Origin: an uncultured Bacteroidia bacterium | GTDB taxonomy: Bacteria > Bacteroidota > Bacteroidia > Bacteroidales > F082 | NCBI GenBank assembly: GCA_902786745.1 | Contig: CADADR010000008.1 | Span: 62,001-126,000 of the forward strand | Direction: 5' to 3' | Length of the DNA: 64,000 bases | Part shown: in pieces, positions 26,429 to 35,281 of the stretch | How the letters are laid out: every line of letters begins with the position of its first letter | How positions within the stretch are numbered: the stretch's first letter is position 1 | Made by a program: the position numbers and the translations under genes | The notes under the pieces: generated by a model | Databases searched by the model: none | What the model saw: the letters and a program-made list of their open reading frames with translations, nothing else | What the model was told of the DNA's origin: nothing

Positions 26429-27323
26429 ACGCCTTGATTTCCTCCTCATCCATATTCCGGAAACCGTATTCGTGAACCACCTTGCCGTTTTCCATAAAGA
26501 CTATGGTAGGCAGGTTGCCTTTGACGGCCTTCAGCATGCGGGCATCGGGATAAATTATGTCGCGATAACGTGCCGACTCCGATAGTTTATAGAACATGGA
26601 AACATCCTCTTCGTTACCCATGAAAAGATAGGTGATCCTATCATCCGGGAAGCCATGAAACTGCTGCATCAGCGAGAGTTTGCGTGCCGCCATTTGGCAG
26701 TACTCACAGCTTGTGGAGAAGAAACACACAATCTGTTTGCCTTCATCCAAATGCAATCTTTCCAAAGGCGCATCGTCCAACATCTCATCGAACAGTTCCA
26801 CTTGAAGGTTATGATCCGGACCTGAATTTGCCAGGTTATCGGGCGGTGAGGCCACAAAGACACCGATGGCGGAGGCCATGATAGCAAGACTCAATATCAG
26901 CCAACGGAAAGGCGTCTTCCAGTTTTCCATCTTGTAGATGGCCAGCAAAAGCAGCATCAGCACACCGTTCTTGACGAGGCTCTGCTTGGGGTCGAGCTGG
27001 AGGTAGTCGCCGAAGCAATGGCAGCTGTCGGTGCGACCCAAATGCAAGGCATACCATAATAATAAGGTATAGCCAAGCAGCATGGCCATGCTCCCCCACC
27101 AATAGAGTTTATGCAGGGTATGCGAAATCAAGCCTATGCCAAGCACCAACTCAAGGATGATGGCCAGACGGGCGACGATGAACGAGAAATTAAGGCTGAA
27201 AAAATGATAGCTGTAGACGTAAAGCTCGAACCTATCCATGTCGAGCAGCTTCAGCACCGCCGACACGATGAACACCAGGCCCAAAAGGACCTTCAAGGCC
27301 GATTGACCGAGTGAACGGGACAA
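26415..27323 (-). CDS. MauE/DoxX-like membrane domain fused to a thioredoxin-like domain
   Basis: 302 residues. Residues 1-165 hold four to five membrane segments with the MauE/DoxX pattern (LKVLLGLVFIVSAVLKLLD) and the motif CHCFGD near residue 107. Residues about 180-302 are a thioredoxin-like domain with CEYCQ (about 214-218) in a CxxC position and a cis-Pro loop NLPTIVF. It is therefore likely a membrane-bound disulfide or redox relay for envelope proteins. It is preceded by a small Cys-rich lipoprotein (8-base gap), perhaps a substrate or partner. The stop overlaps the convergent C69 gene. Confidence 0.85.
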   Translation of the reverse strand: MSRSLGQSALKVLLGLVFIVSAVLKLLDMDRFELYVYSYHFFSLNFSFIVARLAIILELVLGIGLISHTLHKLYWWGSMAMLLGYTLLLWYALHLGRTDSCHCFGDYLQLDPKQSLVKNGVLMLLLLAIYKMENWKTPFRWLILSLAIMASAIGVFVASPPDNLANSGPDHNLQVELFDEMLDDAPLERLHLDEGKQIVCFFSTSCEYCQMAARKLSLMQQFHGFPDDRITYLFMGNEEDVSMFYKLSESARYRDIIYPDARMLKAVKGNLPTIVFMENGKVVHEYGFRNMDEEEIKAFMAF

Positions 27324-27331
27324 AACAAAGG

Positions 27332-27622
27332 TTAGGGTTTGTGGTTGGGGTTGTTATTGTTGCCGAACAAGTCATCCCACCAATGATGCTCCTCGCCCGT
27401 CACCTCTTCTTCCGAGACCTCGGTGCAGATCACCTGACCCCAGCCCACGATTTCCTTCGACTTGTCGGAGCAGGAAGAGCCATCCTCTATGGTGTAATAA
27501 TCCTGTCCCAAGTCAATGACTTCCTCATTCTGTATGGTGGTGCATTTGCAGTAACGCGTCTTCTTGCAGGAAGGCAGAACCACAATTGCCAAGGCGATTA
27601 CTATAATCAGAATCTTTTTCAT
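27332..27622 (-). CDS. Small Cys-rich lipoprotein
   Basis: 96 residues from the ATG at 27622; an upstream ATG (27652) would place an unusual tail before the signal. Signal peptide with lipobox LPSC. The mature part has CKCTT, SSCSDKS and VICTEV, so up to five further cysteines, and an acidic-Asn tail (DDLFGNNNN). No family recognised. First gene of a two-gene unit with the MauE-thioredoxin gene, which makes a disulfide-related role plausible. Confidence 0.75.
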   Translation of the reverse strand: MKKILIIVIALAIVVLPSCKKTRYCKCTTIQNEEVIDLGQDYYTIEDGSSCSDKSKEIVGWGQVICTEVSEEEVTGEEHHWWDDLFGNNNNPNHKP

Positions 27623-27732
27623 CTCAGAATATTTTTCACTGCAAAAGTACAATTTTTTGCCATTGCTTTGTAAAAACGCTCAAAAAATCATAATATTGCA
27701 GTTGTAATTAATAACCCCTAAAACAATATCCT

Positions 27733-30678
27733 ATGAAAAAGAACTTTATCCTCACACTCATCATTGCCGTGATGACTTCGGGCAATCTCTTGGCCCAACA
27801 TCACGCCGTCAAGACCACGACTGAGCCCAACAAGGGCGCAACCCTTGAATATGGCATCAGCGAACCATCGACCGACAGGGCCACGACCGACGACCCGACC
27901 GTCTTATGGCAGAAATACGAGAGCGGTGCCATGCCCGACGACGTCTTCTACATCGACGCGACAGGCGACTACCTCGTGTATTATGGCCTCAACCAGAAGC
28001 GCGTCACCCTCTTCGACTCCCAAGGCGAAGTGAAATGGGAGAAGCCCATCTCTTCGGGTGGTCGTGCCGCCGTCTCACTCATGGGCAACGCCATCGCCTA
28101 TTCTGACGACAACGAGCTATATGTGGTTAACATAGAAGGTACGGAAATCTTCCATGAGACCTTCGACTATCCCGTATCACACTTCAAACTCGACTCAGAT
28201 GGCACCAGAATCTATGTCACATACGGTCGTTATGAGGACAGCTATTACGCCATTGCCTGTTATGGTTTCGGCGTCACCAAAAGCGACCCGATTTGGGTCG
28301 TCGGCGACCTGACTGTCAACCCAGTGGGCATCAGCCTCTCGAAGAACAACGCCCGACTCGTGGTCGCCTTCGCACAGGGCTACAAGCAGATCTGGGTCAT
28401 CGACCCGCTGACGGGCGACATCCTACAGAACGACCTCTATTACTACGACAACTCCCCCAGCCAAGACCCCGCCTTGAGTGCCAACGGCGACTACCTCGCC
28501 TACGCCGACTTCAGCGGCATGGCCTACCTCTACCATTGGAACGGCGAGCGTTACGAAAGCGTGTGGACCGCTAGCATCGCCGGCCCGGGTGCCTCCTCCA
28601 CCTGGGGCTGCGCCAACGCCATCTCCGACGACGGCAGCCTCATCGCCATCGGCACCCTCGACTTCGTCAGTTCAGGCTACGACGGCTGTTGCTACCTCTT
28701 CAATAACTACTCCAATGAGCCTATCTGGAGCTATACGGGCTGCGGCGACGAGGTGACCCAAGCCGCCATGAGCGACGATGGTAGCGTCATTGGCTTCGTC
28801 ACCTGGGGTCCTATGGACCACTCCACGCCCGACTTCTTCCTCTTCCGCAAACAGAGCGGCACCCCGATCGCCGAACTCACCACGCCTGGCTCGATGGAAC
28901 ACATCGACATCTCTTCCACCGGACAATACACCATCATTGGCGGCAAGGCCGTCCACTGCCGCGAGATGGGCAGCGGTAGCCGTGTCTACGCCATCCAAAG
29001 CATTGCCGACAACATGGGTATCCTGAATGGCATCGTAAACTTGGAAGGCACCGAAAACAACAGCGGTGTCACCATCACCATCAATGAACTTGAGGACTAT
29101 TTCGAAACCACCGCTGAAGACGGTAGTTTCACCATACGCGCCATCCCTGAAGGCAGTTACAGTGTCACTGCCGGCATTCCTGGATACCTCCCTGTAACAG
29201 AGAACATCTCCATCAGCGGCGGTGAGATTACGACCCTCAACATCAACATGGAAGCCGTCGGCACACCCATCTCTGACCTCTACGCATCGCAAGGCGCTTA
29301 TGATTATGTGGAGCTGACTTGGAGCGAACAAGATGGCGCCACCGGCTACAACATCTACCGCAAAAACACCCTCAACGCACCCTTCGGCGAGCCCATGGCC
29401 ACCATCGGCACGGGTGAAGGCTACTTTGAGGACCACACCGCCATCCCGACGCAACAATACTATTACACCGTCACGGCACAGCTCGACGAGGAGTTGCAGA
29501 CCCCCTACTCCAACATCTGCCTCGGCTATGCCACCACCGCCTACATCACCCACACCATCGACGTCTATGACGGCGCTGCCCCCACCATCGACGGCATCAT
29601 GAGCGATGGCGAATGGAATGACGCCTTCCGCGTCGAGGTGAGCAACTACCTCCTGCCTGTCGAGATGGGCAGCGTCACCCTGCACCTCAAGATGGATGAC
29701 AACTACCTCTACGTCTGCTCCGAGAACCGCATGGACACCGAGTGGACCAACAACGACGGCGTGGCCTTCTACATCGACGACAACAACGACGGCACCTACC
29801 CTCCACAAGGCGACGACAGCGAGGGTAACTACTGGATGTACTACGGCACACCCAACACCGTGCGCTACCGTCCCATCTACGATAATGGCGGCGTGGGCAC
29901 CGTCATCAACCTGCCTGAGGAAATCATCGCCTGCGACATGAGCCAAGGCTACGAGACCATCGAGTTCGCCCTGCCCTTGGGCAACGACGAGACCTGGAAA
30001 CTGAACAGCGACAACGGCAGCAGCGGCCTCTACCTCTTCGTTCGCGATGCCGCCACGGCCACCATGTTCGGCAAGTGGCCCGCCGAGAACAACGAGACCT
30101 TCGCCCCGACCTACTACGGTGTGATGAACTACCACGTAGAGAATGCCGTTCCCGAGCCACCCACCAACCTCCGCATCGACGAGGCTGTGAACGCGCAAGG
30201 CGTCTACACGCCCATCATGTGGGACATGCCCGTGATGAACGACTTCGACCACTTCAACCTCTATTTCGTGGACTATCCAGACCAACACGAAGAAGTCTAT
30301 GGCACGCAATGGATCTTTGAGGTTGACGACGAGGAGGAAGTGAGCATCTACGTCACCACCGTCGACCAGGCGGGACAAGAGTCCGTGCCTTCGGAGATAC
30401 TGACCTTCCGTCCCGGCAGCGAGAACGTGAACGAATACGGACTGGCCAGCCTCAGCCTCTACCCCAACCCGACCCACAACGTGCTCAACCTCAATACCGA
30501 CCTGCAAGGCCGCACCGAGGTGATGGTCCTCGATATGAACGGCAGGACCGTGAAGCACTATGTGGTCAACGGGCTCAACGAGATGCGCCTCAACGTAAGC
30601 GACCTTCAGAGCGGTGTGTATTTCATCCGCGTGAGCAACGAGACGACGAATACTGTGGGTAAGTTTGTTGTGGAATAA
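27733..30678 (+). CDS. Large secreted multidomain protein with T9SS sorting domain
   Basis: 981 residues. Signal peptide 1-21 (LLAQ). Residues about 60-420 form a beta-propeller-like repeat region (recurring S.DG..IA and YLAYAD motifs). Residues about 425-510 are a carboxypeptidase-regulatory-like domain (GILNGIVNLEG, AEDGSFTIRAIPEGSYSV). Residues about 515-600 are fibronectin-III-like (GYNIYRKN). Residues about 605-790 resemble a CBM9/DOMON sugar- or haem-binding domain (TIDGIMSDGEWNDA, YLYVCSENR). A second fibronectin-like domain and a T9SS C-terminal domain (LYPNPTHNVLNL, SGVYFIRV) follow. Probably a surface adhesion or carbohydrate-binding protein. Single transcription unit with a terminator at 30700-30731. 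Confidence 0.85.
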   Translation: MKKNFILTLIIAVMTSGNLLAQHHAVKTTTEPNKGATLEYGISEPSTDRATTDDPTVLWQKYESGAMPDDVFYIDATGDYLVYYGLNQKRVTLFDSQGEVKWEKPISSGGRAAVSLMGNAIAYSDDNELYVVNIEGTEIFHETFDYPVSHFKLDSDGTRIYVTYGRYEDSYYAIACYGFGVTKSDPIWVVGDLTVNPVGISLSKNNARLVVAFAQGYKQIWVIDPLTGDILQNDLYYYDNSPSQDPALSANGDYLAYADFSGMAYLYHWNGERYESVWTASIAGPGASSTWGCANAISDDGSLIAIGTLDFVSSGYDGCCYLFNNYSNEPIWSYTGCGDEVTQAAMSDDGSVIGFVTWGPMDHSTPDFFLFRKQSGTPIAELTTPGSMEHIDISSTGQYTIIGGKAVHCREMGSGSRVYAIQSIADNMGILNGIVNLEGTENNSGVTITINELEDYFETTAEDGSFTIRAIPEGSYSVTAGIPGYLPVTENISISGGEITTLNINMEAVGTPISDLYASQGAYDYVELTWSEQDGATGYNIYRKNTLNAPFGEPMATIGTGEGYFEDHTAIPTQQYYYTVTAQLDEELQTPYSNICLGYATTAYITHTIDVYDGAAPTIDGIMSDGEWNDAFRVEVSNYLLPVEMGSVTLHLKMDDNYLYVCSENRMDTEWTNNDGVAFYIDDNNDGTYPPQGDDSEGNYWMYYGTPNTVRYRPIYDNGGVGTVINLPEEIIACDMSQGYETIEFALPLGNDETWKLNSDNGSSGLYLFVRDAATATMFGKWPAENNETFAPTYYGVMNYHVENAVPEPPTNLRIDEAVNAQGVYTPIMWDMPVMNDFDHFNLYFVDYPDQHEEVYGTQWIFEVDDEEEVSIYVTTVDQAGQESVPSEILTFRPGSENVNEYGLASLSLYPNPTHNVLNLNTDLQGRTEVMVLDMNGRTVKHYVVNGLNEMRLNVSDLQSGVYFIRVSNETTNTVGKFVVE

Positions 30679-30699
30679 AGACAAAGACGCTCATATACT

Positions 30700-30731
30700 A
30701 AAGCACCGTCAAACCTTGGCGGTGCTTTTTG
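30700..30731 (+). terminator. Terminator after the 981-residue T9SS protein
   Basis: AAAGCACCG (30700-30708), an 11-base loop, CGGTGCTTT (30720-30728) and a T run. Its TTTG tail doubles as the -33 element of the next promoter. Confidence 0.75.
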
Positions 30732-30757
30732 TATTACATCGATTTTTTCTATCTTTG
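30728..30757 (+). promoter_or_regulatory. Promoter of the TPR-HTH regulator
   Basis: TTTG (30728-30731), 18 bases, TATCTTTG (30750-30757). Only five bases separate the -7 box from the GTG start codon, so the mRNA may be leaderless. Confidence 0.65.
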
Positions 30758-30762
30758 CAAGC

Positions 30763-32574
30763 GTGAAAACAAAGAGTTTGGTCATAGGAATAGTGATGGG
30801 AATAGCCTTTGCTGCCTGCGCGCCCTCGGTTAAGGTCGTTGAGCCTGTCGAAACGCCGTCATCAGAACTGTGCGCCATCGACAGCCTGATGTGGCGGCAG
30901 CCCGACAGTGCTTTGGCGCAGCTGCAGCGGCAACTGCTGATCTCGGAATTGCTGTATAAGAACGATTGGGGGCAAAGCAACCGTGGGGAGCTACTGCGGG
31001 CGGTGGCATATTTCGACAGCCTATCCTTTACCCTGAACGACATTCCTCACGCCCGTAGGCGTCATTGCGGACCCTCATTCCGCGAATGCGGAACGCAATC
31101 TCCCAACCGAAGCGACAACATCGTTTTCCTTACCGCCCGCGCACATTATATAAAAGGTGTAGGCTACTACGAACGCGACAGCGTGGTGGAGGCCTGCAAG
31201 GAATACCTGAAGGCCTTGGAGGTGATGGAAGAGCATTTTGAGGAAAAAGATTTGGCAGGGGAAAAAGCAAAATTTATGGCGTTGACGTACACGCGTTTGA
31301 CAGATTTGTTTTCCGATTTGTATTTTCATGAACAAGCCATTTATTTTGGCAAATTATCACTGGCGTACTATCAAAAATACGATGCCAAGACAGGAAATGT
31401 TGCGTGGATGTTGAACAATATTGGTTCTCATTACGATATAATGAGTAATTATGATAGCGCATATTATTATTACAACCAAGGAATATCTGTTTTGACCGAC
31501 ACCAATAGTTTAATCTATCGAGGCATTGCCACACATCTATCATTTCTTTCGTATAAAATGGGCGGCTCGCCATCCTTCCTAACAAATGAATTGCATAAGC
31601 TACTTGTTAGCGCGAAAAGCAACCAGGAGTACGCATCTCGTTGTTTGACAATCGGTGAAATCTTTTATCATGAATGGCAATTCGATTCAGCTTGGTATTA
31701 TTTGAACATAGCTTACAACCAAACGAACAATGTCCCTACCAAGAAACAAGCGGCAGAATGGCTTGTGGAAATCGGGGAAGCACACGGCAAAAGCGAAGAA
31801 GCATCAGAATTCGCCCTGTTTTTAGTGCCTTTCGCAAACATGGAAGAAAACCAAAGTGCAACAAAATCGCAACTGGCCGAACTGTATAATGAATACAGAC
31901 AGGCTCAACTGCAGCAGCAGCAGCACAATGAAGCAAAAAAACATGCAAAACAATTATTATGGACCATCGTTGGGCTATTGATCATCGTAACACCAATCCT
32001 AATCATCTCGCATCGTAGAAACAAAAAACAAAAACAAGACCTTGAAACACAAATCGAGGCCGAAAGGCACTCCCATCAAATGCAACAAGCGGCTTTATCG
32101 GGAAGGCTGAAACGGAGCAACGCTGCATTGAAAGAAAAGAGCCTGTCTAGTGCCGCCATTCCCATGTCTAAGTATTCCCCGCAATATACCCAAGTGGAAA
32201 ACTATGCCGAAGAACCCATCTGCAAACAGATCCTTTCCACTTGCAATGACAAAAACAAACCCATCAAATCAACCGTTCCTGTTTCGGCTTATGCCGATAT
32301 GGCCCTTAGTGATGCACAAAAAGCCGAACTTGGGAATGTTGCCCTTCGGCATTATGGACAATTATTTGACAAACTAAAGGAACGATACCCCGAGCTTAAA
32401 GGGAAAGATCTCCTCTATTGCCAATTAAGTCTTCTTGGGTTGGATAATACCCAGATTGCTGTCTTGCTACAGAAATCAATTAGTACAATTTGGGAGAGAG
32501 AGAACCGATTGAAAAAGATTTTTGGTTCTGAAGACAATGTATCTGTCATTCTCCATAAGTTCTTGATTGACTAA
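30763..32574 (+). CDS. Lipid-anchored or membrane TPR protein with C-terminal HTH (Bacteroidetes regulator)
   Basis: 603 residues from a GTG start at 30763. The start gives a good signal with lipobox FAAC (Cys19); the next ATG (30796) would destroy it. Residues about 90-380 are TPR repeats, a membrane segment lies at about 398-418, a coiled coil at about 420-460, and the C-terminal 90 residues carry a helix-turn-helix (CQLSLLGLDNTQIAVLLQKS). This architecture is a common Bacteroidetes class of membrane-tethered regulators. Two low-complexity insertions look like palindromic elements captured in frame: VVEPVETPS near residue 25 and a segment near residue 100 with a nested inverted repeat (31064-31099). 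It precedes a T9SS cargo gene. Confidence 0.83.
   Translation: MKTKSLVIGIVMGIAFAACAPSVKVVEPVETPSSELCAIDSLMWRQPDSALAQLQRQLLISELLYKNDWGQSNRGELLRAVAYFDSLSFTLNDIPHARRRHCGPSFRECGTQSPNRSDNIVFLTARAHYIKGVGYYERDSVVEACKEYLKALEVMEEHFEEKDLAGEKAKFMALTYTRLTDLFSDLYFHEQAIYFGKLSLAYYQKYDAKTGNVAWMLNNIGSHYDIMSNYDSAYYYYNQGISVLTDTNSLIYRGIATHLSFLSYKMGGSPSFLTNELHKLLVSAKSNQEYASRCLTIGEIFYHEWQFDSAWYYLNIAYNQTNNVPTKKQAAEWLVEIGEAHGKSEEASEFALFLVPFANMEENQSATKSQLAELYNEYRQAQLQQQQHNEAKKHAKQLLWTIVGLLIIVTPILIISHRRNKKQKQDLETQIEAERHSHQMQQAALSGRLKRSNAALKEKSLSSAAIPMSKYSPQYTQVENYAEEPICKQILSTCNDKNKPIKSTVPVSAYADMALSDAQKAELGNVALRHYGQLFDKLKERYPELKGKDLLYCQLSLLGLDNTQIAVLLQKSISTIWERENRLKKIFGSEDNVSVILHKFLID
30834..30855. repeat. Palindrome-type repeat inside the TPR-HTH regulator gene
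   Basis: The stretch around CGTTGAGCCTGTCGAAACG, translated VVEPVET, resembles a widely dispersed bacterial repeat (reverse CGTTTCGACAGGCTCAACG). It lies directly behind the lipoprotein signal, where an insertion is tolerated. Confidence 0.45.
31064..31099. repeat. Nested inverted repeat inside the TPR-HTH regulator gene
   Basis: ATTGCG (31064-31069) pairs with CGCAAT (31094-31099), and inside it TTCCGC (31078-31083) pairs with GCGGAA (31088-31093) around GAAT. The encoded Arg/Cys/Pro-rich segment is unlike the surrounding TPR helices and keeps the frame. Confidence 0.6.
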
Positions 32575-32722
32575 TAATCAAGTTATTAAGATAATTCCCG
32601 AAAAAACCGAAAACTTTTTTTCTTGACAAAAGGATTGTTTAATTGTAGTTTTGCATCTGTATTCAAAAACAAACAGTCATGTCAAATTACAAACTTCTAA
32701 AGTGTGCTTAAACAACAATCCT

Positions 32723-34285
32723 ATGAAAAAGACAATACTAATCATTATCAACTTGCTGATTGCCACTTGTGTTACACAAGCTCAGGACTACACTTGTGAC
32801 TCTCTGCTGGCTCGTGTAGACTCTCCCTATGAAGAAATAAATATCAACTTCACCAATTCATTCAACACGAACATGCGCGATGGAAGCATCCTGACCTGCA
32901 TCCCGACAAAGTCGCTAATCAACCATCAATACGTTGACTATGGCGATTGGTTCTACAAGACCGATCCCCAAAATCTTTGTGTAATCGACTCAACTTTCGT
33001 GGAAGCGGATTTAGATTTCGGTGAAGATTGTAAACATGTCTTGTTGGCTCCCGACCCCAGGAACGACGGATATATCCTGGCGAAGCTCGTATATAGCGAC
33101 AAGATTTCCTCCGATTGCAAGTCTTGGCTCCGGATCAACCACATAGATGACGCGCTGAACATACAAGCGCACGGAGATGCTCTCATGGTGCCATTGGATA
33201 GCACTTACATACAAAGCTTGAATAGCATTTGGCTTGAAGACGAAAGCATCATGCTGATGTACATTAAAGACTATTTTTACACACCAATCGTCGCCCGCAT
33301 AAGTTTGGACGGGACTATACTCAGCAGGAACGAATTCGACTCCCTGTTTGCAGGTGAGTGGTGGCATGGCATGGGTGTTTATAATGACACACCTCGAGAA
33401 TATGCTATATACGATTGGGCAGTCACCGAGAACGACACTTGCATTGTACTTCACGTGCTCGACTCTTTGCTGAACCTAACAGAAACCTTAACGCTGAATA
33501 GCCATGAAGGAGATGTCTATATGGTTCAGCCAGGCATCAGCCCCGTTTTGAGCATCCAACCTTTTAGCATCTTTCCTTTGGATGATGGTTCTTTTATCGA
33601 ATACTATAGATACATGAGGCACAATCTAACCAGAAATGGAGCTTGCTTGATGAAAGTGGACAAAAACACCCATGAATGCTTGTCTAATGTCCAATTTGAG
33701 TCCTTCCCCGTCTATACGAACCCAAACCGAATGGGCTACCCGATAGGGATAGGAAAGGCCGACGACGGGAATATCTATTTTGCCTACCGCACCAACAATA
33801 ATGACAACAGCACTGTTGGTTGGATTGGGATAGCGAAACTTGATCCCGATTTAAACATTCTTTGGCAAAGGTATTGTTTCGGGTCTTGGTCTGCACCTAC
33901 TGGATATTACCACTATTATTGCAGTATGGGTCTTACAGAAAAAGGGTTTATGATAGGTGGGAAAATACAAAAAAACGGTGTGCCCTACAACTTTTTCCAA
34001 TTTTTCATCAACGATAACGGCACTAATGGCACTCCCGAAATGGATAAATACATCCGCCCCTACGCCTTCTACCCCAACCCCGTGCAAGACTGGCTCCACC
34101 TGCAGTACTCGCCCGACGTACAGCCCGCCTGCATCGAACTCTTCGACCTGCAAGGGCGACTTGTGAGCAAACAAAGCCAAGGCTTGGATAACATAGAGCT
34201 GCAAAGCCTCGCCCCAGGGCAATACGTGATGAAGGTCACGATGGAGGATGGAAAGACATTTACCGACAAGGTGGTGAAGGAATAG
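32723..34285 (+). CDS. Secreted protein with T9SS sorting domain
   Basis: 520 residues from the ATG at 32723. The signal peptide (about 1-20) ends THAQ-like (CVTQAQ). The body (25-430) has no recognised family; it shows repeated acidic turns and may be propeller-like (IGKADDGNIYFAYRTNNN). The C-terminal 75 residues are a T9SS sorting domain (FYPNPVQDWLHL, IELFDLQGRLV, PGQYVMKV, KVVKE end). It follows the TPR-HTH regulator and may be its target; that is inferred from position. Its stop codon abuts the second nested inverted repeat. Confidence 0.82.
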   Translation: MKKTILIIINLLIATCVTQAQDYTCDSLLARVDSPYEEININFTNSFNTNMRDGSILTCIPTKSLINHQYVDYGDWFYKTDPQNLCVIDSTFVEADLDFGEDCKHVLLAPDPRNDGYILAKLVYSDKISSDCKSWLRINHIDDALNIQAHGDALMVPLDSTYIQSLNSIWLEDESIMLMYIKDYFYTPIVARISLDGTILSRNEFDSLFAGEWWHGMGVYNDTPREYAIYDWAVTENDTCIVLHVLDSLLNLTETLTLNSHEGDVYMVQPGISPVLSIQPFSIFPLDDGSFIEYYRYMRHNLTRNGACLMKVDKNTHECLSNVQFESFPVYTNPNRMGYPIGIGKADDGNIYFAYRTNNNDNSTVGWIGIAKLDPDLNILWQRYCFGSWSAPTGYYHYYCSMGLTEKGFMIGGKIQKNGVPYNFFQFFINDNGTNGTPEMDKYIRPYAFYPNPVQDWLHLQYSPDVQPACIELFDLQGRLVSKQSQGLDNIELQSLAPGQYVMKVTMEDGKTFTDKVVKE

Positions 34286-34419
34286 AGATCCCCCTGCGCT
34301 TCGCTCAGGGAATGGAGTCAAAATAAGAAAATAGCGGCGGCTGTAGGCGTTACCAATTGGTGACCGTTTATAGCCGCCGCTAATTATCTCATATCACTAC
34401 CCATTCCCGAAGGGAATCT
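34286..34419. repeat. Nested inverted-repeat element, copy 2
   Basis: Same design as 4038-4162. The outer arms are 34286-34316 and 34401-34419; the right arm CCATTCCCGAAGGGAATCT is identical to that of copy 1, while the left arm has an expanded loop. The inner stem TAGCGGCGGCT...AGCCGCCGCTA (34332-34345/34369-34382) is longer, and ACCAATTGGT lies in its loop. It begins at the base after one stop codon and ends two bases before the opposite stop codon. Confidence 0.85.
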
Positions 34420-34421
34420 CA

Positions 34422-35168
34422 TTAAACAAACTCAGGATGCAACTCCAAAAACTTCCTGTCGTATTGGCGGATGCGGTTCAACGAGCGGCGCGTCCACACA
34501 AGCCGCAAGGCATTGCGCTCCTCCTCGGTGAGGTGCCAGTCGATGTCAGTGCTGGCATGGAGTCGGTTGGTAAGTTCATACAGCAACAAGGCCGCCGAAA
34601 CGCTGATGTTGTAGCTCTCCGTGAAGCCGTACATCGGGATGCGCACGTGCATGTCGGCATGTTCAACAGCATAATCAGAGAGGCCCAATTTCTCCGTGCC
34701 GAAGACCAAAGCGATAGGTTGGTCCAAAGGAAGCGTTTCGGGCGTGAAATCGTCGCGATGCGGACAGGTGGCCACGATCTTATAGCCTTGCTCATGAAGA
34801 CGTTCGTAGGCTTCGGGCGTGTTGAATTCATTGCTCTCGTAATAATTCAAGTTCAGCCACTTGGTACTGCCCAACACCACGTCAGGGTTGACATCGTAAT
34901 GGTTGTTGTTCTCAACGATATGGATGTCCTGTATGCCACGAAGATCGCAGGTGCGCAACACCGCGCTGGCATTATGGGGCTGGAAAATATCCTCCAAGAC
35001 AACGGTGATATGGCGGGTGCGGTAGTCGAGCACCTCCTCGAAACGCTGTCGGCGCTCGTCGGTAATGAAGGGCGTCAGGAACTCAAGCATGGCCGCATCA
35101 CGGGCAGCATCACGCTGAGACTCAGCATCCTGCAACTCTCTTCCGTCGTACACAATGGATTTCTTCAT
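34422..35168 (-). CDS. TrmH/SpoU-family RNA ribose 2'-O-methyltransferase
   Basis: 248 residues from the ATG at 35168 (MKKSIVYDG); longer upstream starts give an implausible Phe-rich tail. SPOUT methyltransferase with motif 1 DIFQPHNASAVLRTCD (about 55-70), motif 2 ALVFGTEKLGLS (about 150-161) and motif 3 IPMYGFTESYNISVSAAL (about 174-191), which form the knotted SAM site. Likely methylates tRNA G18 or a related position; the exact RNA target cannot be read from sequence. Monocistronic, divergent from the TPR gene, convergent with the T9SS gene across the nested repeat. Confidence 0.9.
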   Translation of the reverse strand: MKKSIVYDGRELQDAESQRDAARDAAMLEFLTPFITDERRQRFEEVLDYRTRHITVVLEDIFQPHNASAVLRTCDLRGIQDIHIVENNNHYDVNPDVVLGSTKWLNLNYYESNEFNTPEAYERLHEQGYKIVATCPHRDDFTPETLPLDQPIALVFGTEKLGLSDYAVEHADMHVRIPMYGFTESYNISVSAALLLYELTNRLHASTDIDWHLTEEERNALRLVWTRRSLNRIRQYDRKFLELHPEFV

Positions 35169-35281
35169 GCGCTCTATTCTATTATAAAGGAGTGCAAAAA
35201 TACGAAAAAAGAAAAAATTACAAAAAATTGGACGAGGGTATGACGAAAAAGCGTACCTTTGCACGCAAATTTTGAATCGCT

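Noticed and set aside
28672..30684. Long minus-strand open frame opposite the 981-residue T9SS gene
   Set aside because: It mirrors the codon bias of the real gene, has a low-complexity Val/His/Gly-rich translation and no start context.
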